DNA from: Smittium mucronatum
Taxonomy: Eukaryota; Kickxellomycota; Harpellomycetes; Harpellales; Legeriomycetaceae
Direction: 5' to 3'
Assembly: GCA_001953115.1 (NCBI GenBank)
Contig: LSSL01007729.1
Span: 1 to 10,974, forward strand
DNA: 10,974 nt
In this document: in pieces, positions 1 through 10,011 of the stretch
Numbering within the stretch: position 1 is the first letter of the stretch
Layout of the letters: each line of letters opens with the position of its first letter
The notes under the pieces: model-generated
Seen by the model: only the letters and a program-made list of their open reading frames with translations
What the model was told of the DNA's origin: nothing
Database searches by the model: none
Translations under genes and position numbers: made by a program

Positions 1-1456
1 ATACCCAAAATTAGCTTCAAATTATGGTTGGTGGAGAAATAGTCATTTAAATCACCTGCTACTTGTCTATAAAGCTTTATAAACATATGATAGTCGTCTC
101 TCATGTCATAATTAGCTTTACTACTTCTAGAAAAAGGCATTATATTTTGGCTGAAGTGATCTTATTTGAAATCTTCCAGCTTTTTATATTAGTTACCAAA
201 TGCTTAATGGATTAAGATTGTAACAGCACCAGCTTTTTTATATCTAGGAGATGTAAAATTTTCTTCGATTGCAGTTAAGTGTTGTGCTTAAAAAAAATTT
301 TCCTTCGACTACCCAATAATAATATGATCTTCAGAATATTCCGGAGCTACTTTTTTTTTGGGTTTATCATAATATATCACTGAAAGTAAAAACTTAGTGT
401 TTTTATGAGGGATTAAAGACAATTCAAATGGCAGTATTCGAAATTTTTGATTTATAAAATCCCAAAAAAAACTCCAATATATTTGCAGTATTAGTATATC
501 AGTATGCGCATAAATAAAAAATTTAGATCTAAGAATGCAATAAAATCTTTTATGAACACTGTTTTAAAGACTGATGAATCTATCTCATCTTCAAATCGTG
601 ATACTCGAGTCTCTGATTTATTTTCCTAAGATATAAAATTGGTTTTAACTCTTCTGCCTTCTATTAAATACAGAATAAGTTGATTCATATATCTGGGTAT
701 CTTTTCTATAATTCTTTGATGGCTTTTTTTGAAAGTAAATATCCCAATCCATTTTTTAAAGTCTGCTGAGCATCATTTTATCTTTCTATTAAATCAAGAT
801 ATGTCTTGAATAGATGGGGCAGCCATTAAATCAGAATTTCCATTTTTTTCTTCTTCTTTTAATTCTTCAAGTATTATAGTAATTTTGTACAATATTAAAC
901 GGCCTTTGGTCTTCCGATCATCCCTAAACTAAAAAAATACTTTGAAGATTCGATGAAAAAGTCTATTTCTCTGATTCTTTTTTCTTTATACATATTGGAG
1001 TACCTTACCGACGATATTCTGGGCCCATTGATTTAAATTCAGATTTTTTCATGTTTTTTTGAATATCTAGAGGAGTCCTCTTACTAGTGGACCTAATATA
1101 GGCTCTACTTGTATTTTATTCTTAGCCTTTGACCCCTACCCATAAAATTTGATAGCTGAAAGCGTGGATTTTGAAGCGATAAAGATAAAAAATCTCTCCC
1201 TTGTGCCAAAGATTTTTTTTTAGTAAATTCTAACTATACCATTCTGCTGTCTTATGCGAAAGCTCTTACATACTAGAGGGTGATTTTTCGGATTTCTGCT
1301 GGTGATCAGAATATCTAATTTTTACTAATCTATGATAGTTTTAATTTCTGATTTAATCAGTTATTCTTCCTTTCCTGCAAGTTAAATTCTATCTTTTATG
1401 TTAAATAACCTATCCTGAGTCTTTGTGGCTGATATTTTGGATAGAAGTAACCCCAT
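1..1456 (-). pseudogene. Decayed, unidentified protein-coding sequence, open at the left edge
   Basis: I do not recognise the product. On the minus strand one frame stays open for 84 codons (563 to 312). It then continues to base 1 with only five stops (TAG at 311-309; TAA at 290, 206, 191 and 164). The final 46 codons, from an ATG at 140, run off the window with protein-like content such as NYDMRDDYHMFIKLYRQVAG. A second frame, 928 to 494, covers 145 codons with three stops (TGA at 796 and 775, TAG at 628). It extends back with more stops to an ATG at 1456, including the stretch LITSRNPKNHPLVCKSFRIR. My rough expectation for random DNA of this composition is about ten stops per 145 codons. 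The frame change between the two segments falls near a T run at about 515-525. Base composition is GC-richer (one line counted at 33%) than the DNA that follows. It could be a dead mobile element, an integrated foreign gene, or a decayed host gene. The part running off the edge may be more intact. No domain motif was convincing. Confidence 0.5.
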
Positions 1457-2943
1457 AATTTTTTTTGAAGATGCCTTTCGGGCTTTTCGATCCTATTCCT
1501 GTTATATATTGGATTTTTTAGTGTAAATAGAAATAGAAATCTCAAATTTCTTGGAATGCAGCTATTTTTATAAACAAAAGATCTATTTCGTACGTCTTAC
1601 AGTCTTCAGTGCTGAATATTTAAGTATAGGTGACTGTTAATTCACTTTTCTGATAATTGAGCACGAGTAAATTGCAAACTTACGCCCCTCTTATGTTAGT
1701 AGAGTGTAGAAAAATCTTCTTCAATCGATAGAAGATCTTAAATGAGCGTCTGATAGAAATATAAATAAGCTTATGGAGCTCTTGTTGTTAAATAAAGGCA
1801 TTCAGATATTGTTATCTCACTTATTTCTAACAGGAGTTGGTCACCATACACAAAAGATATCAATTGGCTGTAAAGCTTCTGAACTCACGATATATAATAT
1901 TAAAGTTTTTTATTAATCAAATTTATGAAAATAAATAGGATTGAAGATCTTTCCGGCATTTAGATTATCTTTCCGAAAGAAAAGATCATACGGTTACATA
2001 TAAAATGTGCTTTATTACCAATTTAATTTTTTTTTAAGTTTTAAATTTCCGTTAGTTTTATCAATTAAGAATGATGAAACTTTTCATGGATACATCAAAT
2101 GAATTTTAATTTAGATAATATCAAAAAATTGTATTTATAAATAATTCGCCTCGAAAAAAAAATAGTATAAAATGTAATTAAATTTTGTTATATACTAAAA
2201 TTTAGGGAGAACAAAAACACGTAGTCAAAAAATTTGATAATATGTATAATTTTATTTTTAAAATATATAAAATAATTTTTAAATGTCTAAAATTTCAAAA
2301 TTTAAAAAAATCAGAGTTGTTAAACAAAAAAAAATTATGGAAAGAAATAAACCTTAAAGTATTTTTGGGAAAAATTATCTGTTTTTTCTATTAAACTCAC
2401 ATATATAAAATAATTTTTTATAAATTAATTAGATTATATCGAAAAATAGAGTGTTTTTTTGAAGCCAAATTAATTTTTTCCATTTAAAAAATAACATAAA
2501 AAAAAAGTTTAAATAATATTTTTATCAATTTATTTGATTGGTAATAATATAAAATTAATACGTATCAAAAGAATTTTTTACAAATACATTATTTGTGTAA
2601 ATTTAAAAAATAATTTAAGATTATTAAATAAAATAAAAACTGCTATAAACTATTAAACAGTGTGATCAATTCAGCCAAATAATATATAGAGATTTATTTC
2701 GATATTATAATAAATCTGTTGAAATAAGCGCAAAAATTTATACTTACCCTAAATTAAAAAGAAAAGATGTAAAAATAGGAGATTTCTTAATTTAATAAAA
2801 CTTAAAAGGTCTATTCAAAATAACAAATTTACATAGATGGATATTTCAATTGAATAAATCAATTTTTAGCATAAGACTTTTAGTCTCAATAGATATTTTT
2901 CACTAAAATATTAAGGATGATAAATTTAATATATTTCTCAATA

Positions 2944-2944
<1 letters not shown>

Positions 2945-2979
<35 letters not shown>
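2945..2979. repeat. (TA)n microsatellite
   Basis: A perfect alternating TA run of 35 bases (17.5 units) lies in the AT-rich block. It can form a cruciform and is likely to vary in length between strains. No gene is near it. Confidence 0.97.
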
Positions 2980-2981
<2 letters not shown>

Positions 2982-4469
2982 TTTCTAAATAAGTAGTTAT
3001 ATCGAAATTAATTAAATAATTTTTTTGAAAAAATTCATAGTAGACTAAACTCAATTTTTTTTTTAATCTTAAATTTTTAAATTGATTAAAATTCACTTGA
3101 TATCTTTATAAACATTAAAATCCAAAAAATAAAAATAAAAATATTTTTGAAGTTGGCCTTTAAGAATTTTTTTTTGTATAATTCTTATATATTATAATAT
3201 TTTATTTTAATAAGTTGAAATTTATTTCCATTATTTATATTATATAGTTCAAAGATTGAAAATTTAAGTTAAATTATAATTTTTGCTCAAAAAATTATTG
3301 TTATTATTTATTCTTGATTTACTAGGTGACAAATTGTACCATAAAATTCATAAAATGTAATTTTAATTTAGTTAAATACCATTTATTTATTTTTGATGAC
3401 TATTTATAAATTCTTCAAAATATTTGAATTAAGAATTTTTAGCATAAAATAATATATTTTTTTTAATGTTTTTAGCCAATAAATTAATATTCAATTTAAA
3501 TATAAAAGTAAAAATTAAATTTTATTCAATAGCTAGTACCGAATAAAAGAAATGCTCCTAATTTTCCATTTTAAAATCAATGAAATATTTTCAAAATGTT
3601 TATGTGTAATTAAATCTATATTTTAATTTTAATTATTCAGTGAAATTATATATTTTTGCAATGAATTTTTAAAACGCTCTTAGCATTTTTAATTAATAAC
3701 TATAATTTTTTCCCGGAGAAATTTCAAATAACATGATTTGTAACAATTTTTTTTCTCATAATAAAAAAAATCAATTTTGATTATTATTGAAAAATTTAGG
3801 GGTTTTTCCAATAATTTTAATTTTAATAAAGTGAGTTTAAATTTTTTTTAGTAGATATACATTTTCACGGAAATCTTTCAACTGATAAACAACTGGTTTG
3901 ATACCAATGTTTAACATATCACTGTTTTAATTGATACTGTAAAAAATCGTATGCAATTAAATTAAATTGAGCTAAATTGAGTTAAGATTTAAATCTTGTA
4001 AGCTTTTTTATGGTTAAATTTATTTTTATGTAAATACTTGCAGTATGTATAGCAAAGTTTTCTATATTTATATGGAAAAGTTTATTTCAGTATGAGATAG
4101 AATCAATTAATCATGATATCAAATATTTTTTATTCCGAATTTTTTACGTGCTAATTCCACTATTTTTAAACAAATTTCTAATGACTCTTTGTAATCTTTC
4201 TTTGATAATTCATTTTATTGCAATCGTTAATTTTTTCCTACTCAGGAAACTATTGTAAAACATTCGTTCTAAAATTTAGATAAAATGAGCTAAAATTCAT
4301 TTCAACAGAGTAAATATTAATATAACAAAATTCTTTATTTCAATCGACATTTAATGATTTTTTTACTCAGAAAATGAAGTCAAACTCTAATATATATATA
4401 TTTCATAGTGCTTTCATGAAACAGGAAAAGCCTGGAAGCTGGGGTTTAAACTTAGATACCCAAACACAA

Positions 4470-4490
4470 GGTTTTTTTTTAAAAAAAACC
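4470..4490. repeat. Palindrome GG-T9-A8-CC
   Basis: The sequence reads GG, nine T, eight A, CC, so the two halves are reverse complements apart from one extra central T. It directly follows the small GC-richer island at 4421-4470. It could be a hairpin at the end of an old inserted fragment, or simple homopolymer chance capped by GG/CC. Confidence 0.6.
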
Positions 4491-5380
4491 AGTAAATGAT
4501 TCTGGTTATATAAAATCTTTTAAATCATTAAACATTATTTAAATTTTTAAAAATAATATAAAATTTTCTAATAAAAATTAAAATCAAAAAATCAAAAAAA
4601 AAAAAAACTTGTAAAGAATGTCAAAATATTGATTTTACAGATATATTTCACTTTAAAAAGGGTTTTTAATGATTAATAATCACACGAAAAAATCATTATA
4701 TTCAATTAAATCTCCAAAAAACTTGGTTTTTTTGAAAAATACAATTTCGGTTTTGAATATTATAAAGATTTTTTTAAAAAAAAGAATAGGAAAAATAGTT
4801 ATAATAGCAAAAAATAATCATATTACTTATAATCAATAACTAAAGAAGATTTTTTTAAAAAAACTATTATTCTCAAATTAAAAATAAAATCTAATTATTT
4901 AATAAGCTAGAATATGATACTCAAATATATATAATTACCTTTTTTACCTTTTTTCTCTTTTTAAATAAATCATTGGAAATTAAATTTTTAGTAATAAGTA
5001 ATAGATTAGCAAATAAAATATAATTAAATTTGTTCATAATAAATCAAATTTGCTTCGATTTTACAAGTTGGCTTAAATAATACCACAATTTGAATGGAAT
5101 TATTTTAATGCATCCATTTAAAGAATAGTAATGCTAAAAAATTATTATTATTTAGATGATTTACTATTAGACTAAAATTAAAAATGCTGTTTCTTGATAA
5201 ATACTTAAAGGAAAGTATGGTTAATTCTGTAATATATTGTATTTATTAAAGAGATTAATGATAAGGACAATAATTGAAATCCCACTACAAAGAAAATTAC
5301 TGCATGAATTCTTTTGGTATATTTTAAAACTTTAGATTAATTTTTCTTTAAAATTTCGGAATATAGTTGTTAAGCTAAAC

Positions 5381-5404
5381 AATCGTATTATATTCAATAC
5401 GATT
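5381..5404. repeat. Perfect 9-bp inverted repeat with 6-base loop
   Basis: The arms AATCGTATT (5381-5389) and AATACGATT (5396-5404) are exact reverse complements around the loop ATATTC. Unlike most of the surrounding DNA the arms are mixed sequence, so this is a better hairpin than the local homopolymers. No coding sequence is close, and its role is unknown. Confidence 0.6.
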
Positions 5405-5778
5405 TAATTAAAAATATCTAAAAAATATCTATTTTTTAATTTTTAATTTATGTTTATAAAATGATCATCTAGTTTTTCAATGATTCCTATAATTTCAGGG
5501 ATTTCACTATTAAATAAAAAAATATCAATATTAAAAACAATCATTGAAGGTTTCTTGCATTAGATTTTTCAAAAATGCTTTTAAATCTTGAATTAATTGA
5601 TAGAAGAAATAATTTTCTGTGAACTATGAAAAATAAAAAAGACAAAACAAAGCTTGAAATTTAAATATTTATATTTACTAATTATTATCGACCTTCAAAT
5701 TTTCGGCATATTTTCAAAACTACTTTAGTGGATTTTTAAAAAATTAATCATGAAAGAAACACAGTTTAATATCAAATT

Positions 5779-5797
5779 TATATATATATATATATAT
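5779..5797. repeat. Short TA run
   Basis: Nineteen bases of alternating TA form a second, shorter microsatellite of the type at 2945-2979. Confidence 0.9.
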
Positions 5798-6350
5798 TTA
5801 AAATTGATAAACTATATATCTTATAAGGGAAAATAACAGATAAAGATACTATAATAAACAACAAATATTCCAGGTCAAAGATACCTATATTAGATTATGT
5901 TAAGTAGGTTAATAATATCATTGAAAGTAAGGCTATAATTAAAGGAGCAATATTTTTAAAAGTAGGAAGTGAGCTATTTTTTTATAAAACAAAAATCACA
6001 AAGTAATTAACTGCTGAGTTTTAAATGACAAAATTATCTTACAGTTAGAATATTAATATTTAAATGAGGAATATTACCTACACAGAAAAGATAAATTTCA
6101 AGGTTAAGATTTGAAGATTTTTCAAAACAACATGTTTCCATTTTTTGATAAAATGTAATTTCTTTAAACTTAAATATTCGTCATGATTATTATTTTATAG
6201 ATTAATATAGTATCAAGAAATATTAAGATGTAGGAAATACAGGAAACCAAAGAAAATCGAGAATAATGATTATGATTTATATGGATGCTTATATATCAGA
6301 CTTTGTCTCAAACAAACTTGTTTTGATTTTTATAAATTTACAAAGGGAAA

Positions 6351-7810
6351 GTATATTTATGATCGTTTATTTTCCCTCCTTGCCATTATTTGGGCTGTTT
6401 GTGCTAGTCTATCACTAAAATTTTTTTTTTTTGAATCATGTAATAAAAAAAGAGTTATATCAAACTTTGGGATAATCTTTTATACCCTCCCTTCACCTTT
6501 GCAAAGTATTTTAACGATAAAAATAAAAGATTTCGGAAATGTTACTAGTGTTAGTTCGAATAGGGAGTGTTACTGTTTTTGCTTACGGTAGAAAGTTGAA
6601 TTCATTATTAGTGAAGATTCGCGCACAAAGATAAGACATCACCTTAACAGCACCAAAACTAGCCAGGTTGAATATAAATATGAATTATGCTGTCTTCTTA
6701 CAATACACCATCGGATGTAGAAATTGGCGTAACTGCCAACCCAAAATCGTAAAAGTTATTAGATTTATTGCTAATTCAAAAGATTCGAGTACACATATAT
6801 CAAAATGGCGCCTCCTCAAAAGTATGTACTCATTATGATTCGATATTGTTAATGCTATTACTATCCATAATAAAATGATTTTTGAAGGTTATTTATACTT
6901 TTGTTTTTTTGAATTAAAATATAACTCAAAACTGTATATTTACATAACACAATCATAATGGCTCAGCCAGTTTGAATAAAATGAACTTTATCGATATAGT
7001 ACCGGGTATTCAATGAAACACAAATGTTGAAAAACACTAATGTCATCTAGTCTACTCTAGTGTTAGTTTTTTCAGGCCGATCAGTGGAAGGGGTTCATAA
7101 ATCTTCAACCAGTATAAGTGCTAGATTTTTGGAAATGGGTTTGAATTGGTTTAGCATTTATTAAAGCTTATTTTAATTGAGTAGTACAGTGTAAGTGTAT
7201 TCAAGCGTATATTTAGGCTCTGGGAGATCTCAAATAAATTCTGCGTAAAAGAAAAAAAAAAAGGGAGATTTCAAGTCTCAGATGATGATGGAGTTTGTTT
7301 CACAGTAACAGGGCTTGGGTTGATGATTGCCTGCTTCTTTAGATTATAAACCCAAGTGGATCCAGTCGACACAGGTTCGTTTGGAAGTACGCTGCAATTG
7401 GCTGTTTGAATGGGCATGCAGCAGTGAGACGTTATTGACACGAAATAGAGGGAGTATTCAACCCAAATCATTGAAACGGCTTGTGGTTGGGCGGTTTGAG
7501 CTTTTAAGTATCCTGTATTGGACAGATCTGCCAAGCGTTATTTATTCGAATTATGCAGCAAGTAGAAATGTGTGATTGGGAAAACGGGTGGTTTGTTTGT
7601 AAATCTCAAACACTGGTGAGAATTCAGCCAATAAAATAGAGCTTTAAATAGGCAGTCCGAAAGCGGAAGGACTGTTTCACAACTTGACATCTAATGCATC
7701 AACGCTTATCCAGATGGAGGCAAAGAATATCGTATTAATTGAAGTTAAAAGAGCTGGAAACCACATTATCCCTTTAGTGTATTCTTTCTTTTAAGTTTTT
7801 TTCATTCAGT
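6351..7810. other. Intergenic and upstream DNA of the BAR-SH3 gene
   Basis: No gene is assigned. GC content rises from left to right and is highest at about 7270-7700. In that patch an 87-codon frame on the minus strand (7534 to 7271) and an 82-codon frame on the plus strand (7327-7575) overlap. Neither resembles a family I know, and both start from non-convincing codons. The last 70 bases before 7811 are pyrimidine-rich, as expected near a fungal core promoter or 5' UTR. A T12 run lies at 6421-6432 and an A11 run at 7252-7262. No clear TATA box or transcription start could be fixed. Confidence 0.5.
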
Positions 7811-10011
7811 ATGAGCTGGTAGGTCACATAACTAATTTCAGCTCTGCCTAAAAATCATGAGCTATTTGGCCTCGATTTTGTATATTCGCTTAATTTTTAC
7901 CAATTCTCGTTTTTAGTTTTTTTTTTTTTTTTTTTCCAGAATTGGATTATTGTAAGATGTGTATTTAAAATTTAGTATTTTTTTATAACTCTAGGAAAGG
8001 TTTCAAAAAGGCCATCAATCGTCTCCCACATCAGATTTCCACAAAAGTATCCAAAGGAAATCGTAATTAACTCTTTTAAGACCAATCTTTATTTCTATTC
8101 CTCATAGTCTAATAGGGCTTCGTTATTAAAGCCCTCTTTTATTTTCATCTTCCCAATAACTTTTCAATGCCTTTATCCAATACTTTTAGAAACCGACGAT
8201 GGAGAGTACAAATATTTGAAAAGTGATTTAAAAAAAACAGAAACTCAAATTAAAGAATTGTATAGTAAAGCCGCTCAATTTCAAGACAATATTAATGGCA
8301 AGCCAATTTCTCTTAAATATTTATCTTTTATCATATTAGAACATGCCCCCTTCCTATAAATAGAACCTTTTTTATTTTTCCCCTCCTTTTTATATAAATA
8401 TTATTTTAAGTCCTTTTATCTTTATATATTTTTATATCTAATTGGATTTTATTTTATAATTCAGGAATGTTAACCTTCCAGGATAACTTTGTGCTGGTCA
8501 TTTCCAAGATTTTGAAGCCGGTTGATGTTCTACCCGATCCTATTGAACAGGATGTTACATACGATAATCCTTACTCCAAATCTGAAAATATCATTGAGCT
8601 TAAAATGAATGATTTGGGGAAGCTCGCGTTTTTCTTTCATCAAAATCTACAAAATATGATTGTAGATTTAAAACCATTGCTAGAATCTTTTGATAGAGGT
8701 GTACTTGATCCTTTAATGGAGATGACTTCCATGATTAAAAAAATTTACGGCGTAATGCAAAAGCGCGATAATAAAATGATCGATTATGATCGTTACAGAA
8801 CAACTGTGGCTAAATATGAAGAGAAAGGCTCCATGCCTGGTGGAAGAAGTTTGCCAGATGAGCAAGCATACCACAAAGTAATATATTTGCACTCTACTCC
8901 TTTCAACCTCTTTTTTCCTATACCAATTGAAAATTATCTTATAAATGATTTTTAATTTTATTTTTTCGTAGTATGGGGAATTGTACTTGGAGGCTAGCAG
9001 GCAATACAATTATTTTAATGAAATGTTAAAAAGTGATATTAAAATCCTATTATCTCTACGTCATGAGTTTATATCCCTTGTCATGGAAAAAGCAGCCCGA
9101 ATTCAACTCATTGTTTACCAAAAAGTCTACGACTTGTTTCTTATTGCCGCTCAACATAACAACCAAATCGATCTTAACATCGATATGGATCACGAGTTTA
9201 AAGATTTATGGAATCTAGCGGAGGAAGTTTTGAAAGAAATAGAGTTTAGTGAAGAAGCCCCAACAAGTATATATATATTTTTGATTAATTCAAAATTTAA
9301 GGGGGTTTCCTATCCTCATTTATTATTAAACTTATATTCCTATTTCTTTTTTTTTATTGCTTAGGCGGGAAAAAATTCTTGGGGTCTATAAGAGGAAAGA
9401 AACCAGCTCCCATGTATAAACCCTCTAGTGCATATTCAAAGGGAAATAGAGGTTCTTATCTTCATGGAACAGCAGGTAATGAGCCTTTGCCCCCATCCTC
9501 ATCAGGTAATCAGCCTTTACCTCCATCATCTGCAGGAACGTCAAGGTATCCTGACACTGCTCCATATGACAATGTTCACGCCCAACCCCCGAGCTATGAC
9601 CAATTGGTTTCTGAGTCTAACCCAGGATATCAGGCAGCGGCAACAAATTTTGCCACCAATGTAGCCACAGGTGCTGCTAATAATGTGATAGCATCAGAAA
9701 AATCCAAATTTAATAGTTATCTCCCACAAAAACAACAACCTCAATATGGTCAACAAGAGAAATCCGCTTCTATGTACGGTGGAGTTCCACAGCCACCATT
9801 AAACGTCCCGGCCAGACCTCAAGTTAATCCACCGGTTGTTTACGTTAAGGCTTTATACGATTACACAAGCCAATCCGACCAGGATTTATCCTTTAAGGCC
9901 GGAGATATGATAGAATTACTTGAGCGAACCGAGTCGGGTGAGGATTGGTGGACCGGTAAAATAAATGGTAAAGTTGGGCTCATTCCAAGTAACTACGTTA
10001 CCATGGCGTAA
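7811..10011 (+). CDS. RVS167: N-BAR and SH3 domain protein, Rvs167/Hob1 (amphiphysin) type
   Basis: This protein is predicted to bind and bend membrane at endocytic pits and actin patches, usually as a dimer with an Rvs161-type partner. I read six coding exons: 7811-7818, 7995-8062, 8190-8297, 8465-8877, 8972-9266 and 9365-10011. They join to 1539 bases, or 512 residues plus TAA, with every splice phase consistent. The start is fixed by the family N-terminus MSWKGFKKAINRLP, an amphipathic helix. The BAR domain fills about residues 1-290, with NINGML near 58-64, a KRDNKMIDYDRY stretch in exon 4 and QYNYFNEMLK in exon 5. A Pro/Ser/Gln/Gly-rich linker (about 298-455) follows. The SH3 domain ends the protein at about 458-512, with ALYDY at 460-464, W492-W493 and the PSNY motif at 505-508. 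No truncation or missing SH3 binding residue is seen. Intron 3 has a GC donor. The gene is convergent with RRP8. The domain order separates it from Rvs161/Hob3, which lacks SH3. Confidence 0.94.
7819..7994 (+). other. Intron 1 with T19 tract and decoy acceptor
   Basis: The donor GTAGGT follows only eight coding bases, and the acceptor CTCTAG precedes GAAAGG, restoring Trp-Lys-Gly of the conserved start. Inside lies a run of nineteen T (7917-7935) followed by CCAG (7936-7939), a stronger-looking acceptor than the one used. Splicing to CCAG would place TGA at codon 3, so the distal acceptor at 7993-7994 must be used for full-length protein. Confidence 0.85.
8298..8464 (+). other. Intron 3, non-canonical GC-AG
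   Basis: Exon 3 ends in AAT G and exon 4 begins GA ATG, giving Asn-Gly-Met in the conserved NINGML stretch. The intron begins GCAAGC and ends TTCAG. There is no GT between the exon end and about 8410, and reading through meets TAA shortly after. GC followed by AAG is the known form of the minor GC-AG class, which tolerates C at position 2 when the rest of the donor is strong. Confidence 0.88.
9475..9534 (+). repeat. Two tandem 30-base units in the BAR-SH3 linker
   Basis: Two in-frame copies (9475-9504 and 9505-9534) encode GN(E/Q)PLPPSS(S/A)(S/G/A)-type decapeptides at residues 335-344 and 345-354. The copies differ at several third positions, so the duplication is not recent. Each carries a PLPP core that could bind an SH3 domain, either the protein's own or a partner's. 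Confidence 0.85.

Larger units (their letters stand above)
1457..6350. other. Very AT-rich non-coding block
   Basis: No gene is supported here on either strand. Individual 60-base lines that I counted hold about 10-27% G+C, clearly below the left-edge pseudogene and the exons to the right. The DNA consists of A and T runs, including an A14 run at 4594-4607, and short AT words with dense stops in every frame. The first part (1457-2100) is transitional. A 66-codon open stretch on the minus strand (1596 to 1399) may be an extension of the neighbouring pseudogene, but a run of that length is also expected by chance. Separately listed items inside the block are a TA microsatellite, two inverted repeats and a small GC-richer island at about 4421-4470. 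Confidence 0.7.

Noticed and set aside
1..563. In-frame TAA/TAG codons in the left-edge frame read as glutamine under a variant genetic code.
   Set aside because: The intact BAR-SH3 gene uses TAA as its stop and RRP8 uses TGA. Neither has internal TAA or TAG, and the left-edge frame also has TGA codons and frameshifts, so decay is the simpler explanation.
1399..1596. A 66-codon open stretch on the minus strand, possibly an upstream part of the decayed gene.
   Set aside because: Runs of this length are expected by chance in six frames of 2 kb at this composition, and it competes with another frame over 1456-1399.
6550..6565. GTTCGAATAG, similar to a tRNA B box.
   Set aside because: No matching A box, no cloverleaf arms and no acceptor stem can be formed around it.
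6724..6739. TTGGC and GCCAA dyad, like an NFI site.
   Set aside because: The spacer is six rather than five bases, NFI is an animal factor, and the arms are only five bases long.
6805..6821. ATG GCG CCT CCT CAA AA followed by GTATGT, resembling a short first coding exon with a fungal donor.
   Set aside because: No acceptor downstream in the right phase leads into a recognisable or long open frame. The best pyrimidine-rich CAG (near 7076) gives a stop after a few codons.
8047..8052. Alternative intron 2 donor GTATCC.
   Set aside because: It would put exon 3 out of frame with an early TGA. The donor at 8063 (GTAATT) keeps the frame and joins to the Asn-Gln-Thr-Asp stretch.
8713..9009. Minus-strand open frame of 98 codons.
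   Set aside because: It is antisense to exons 4 and 5 of the BAR-SH3 gene and has no protein family character.
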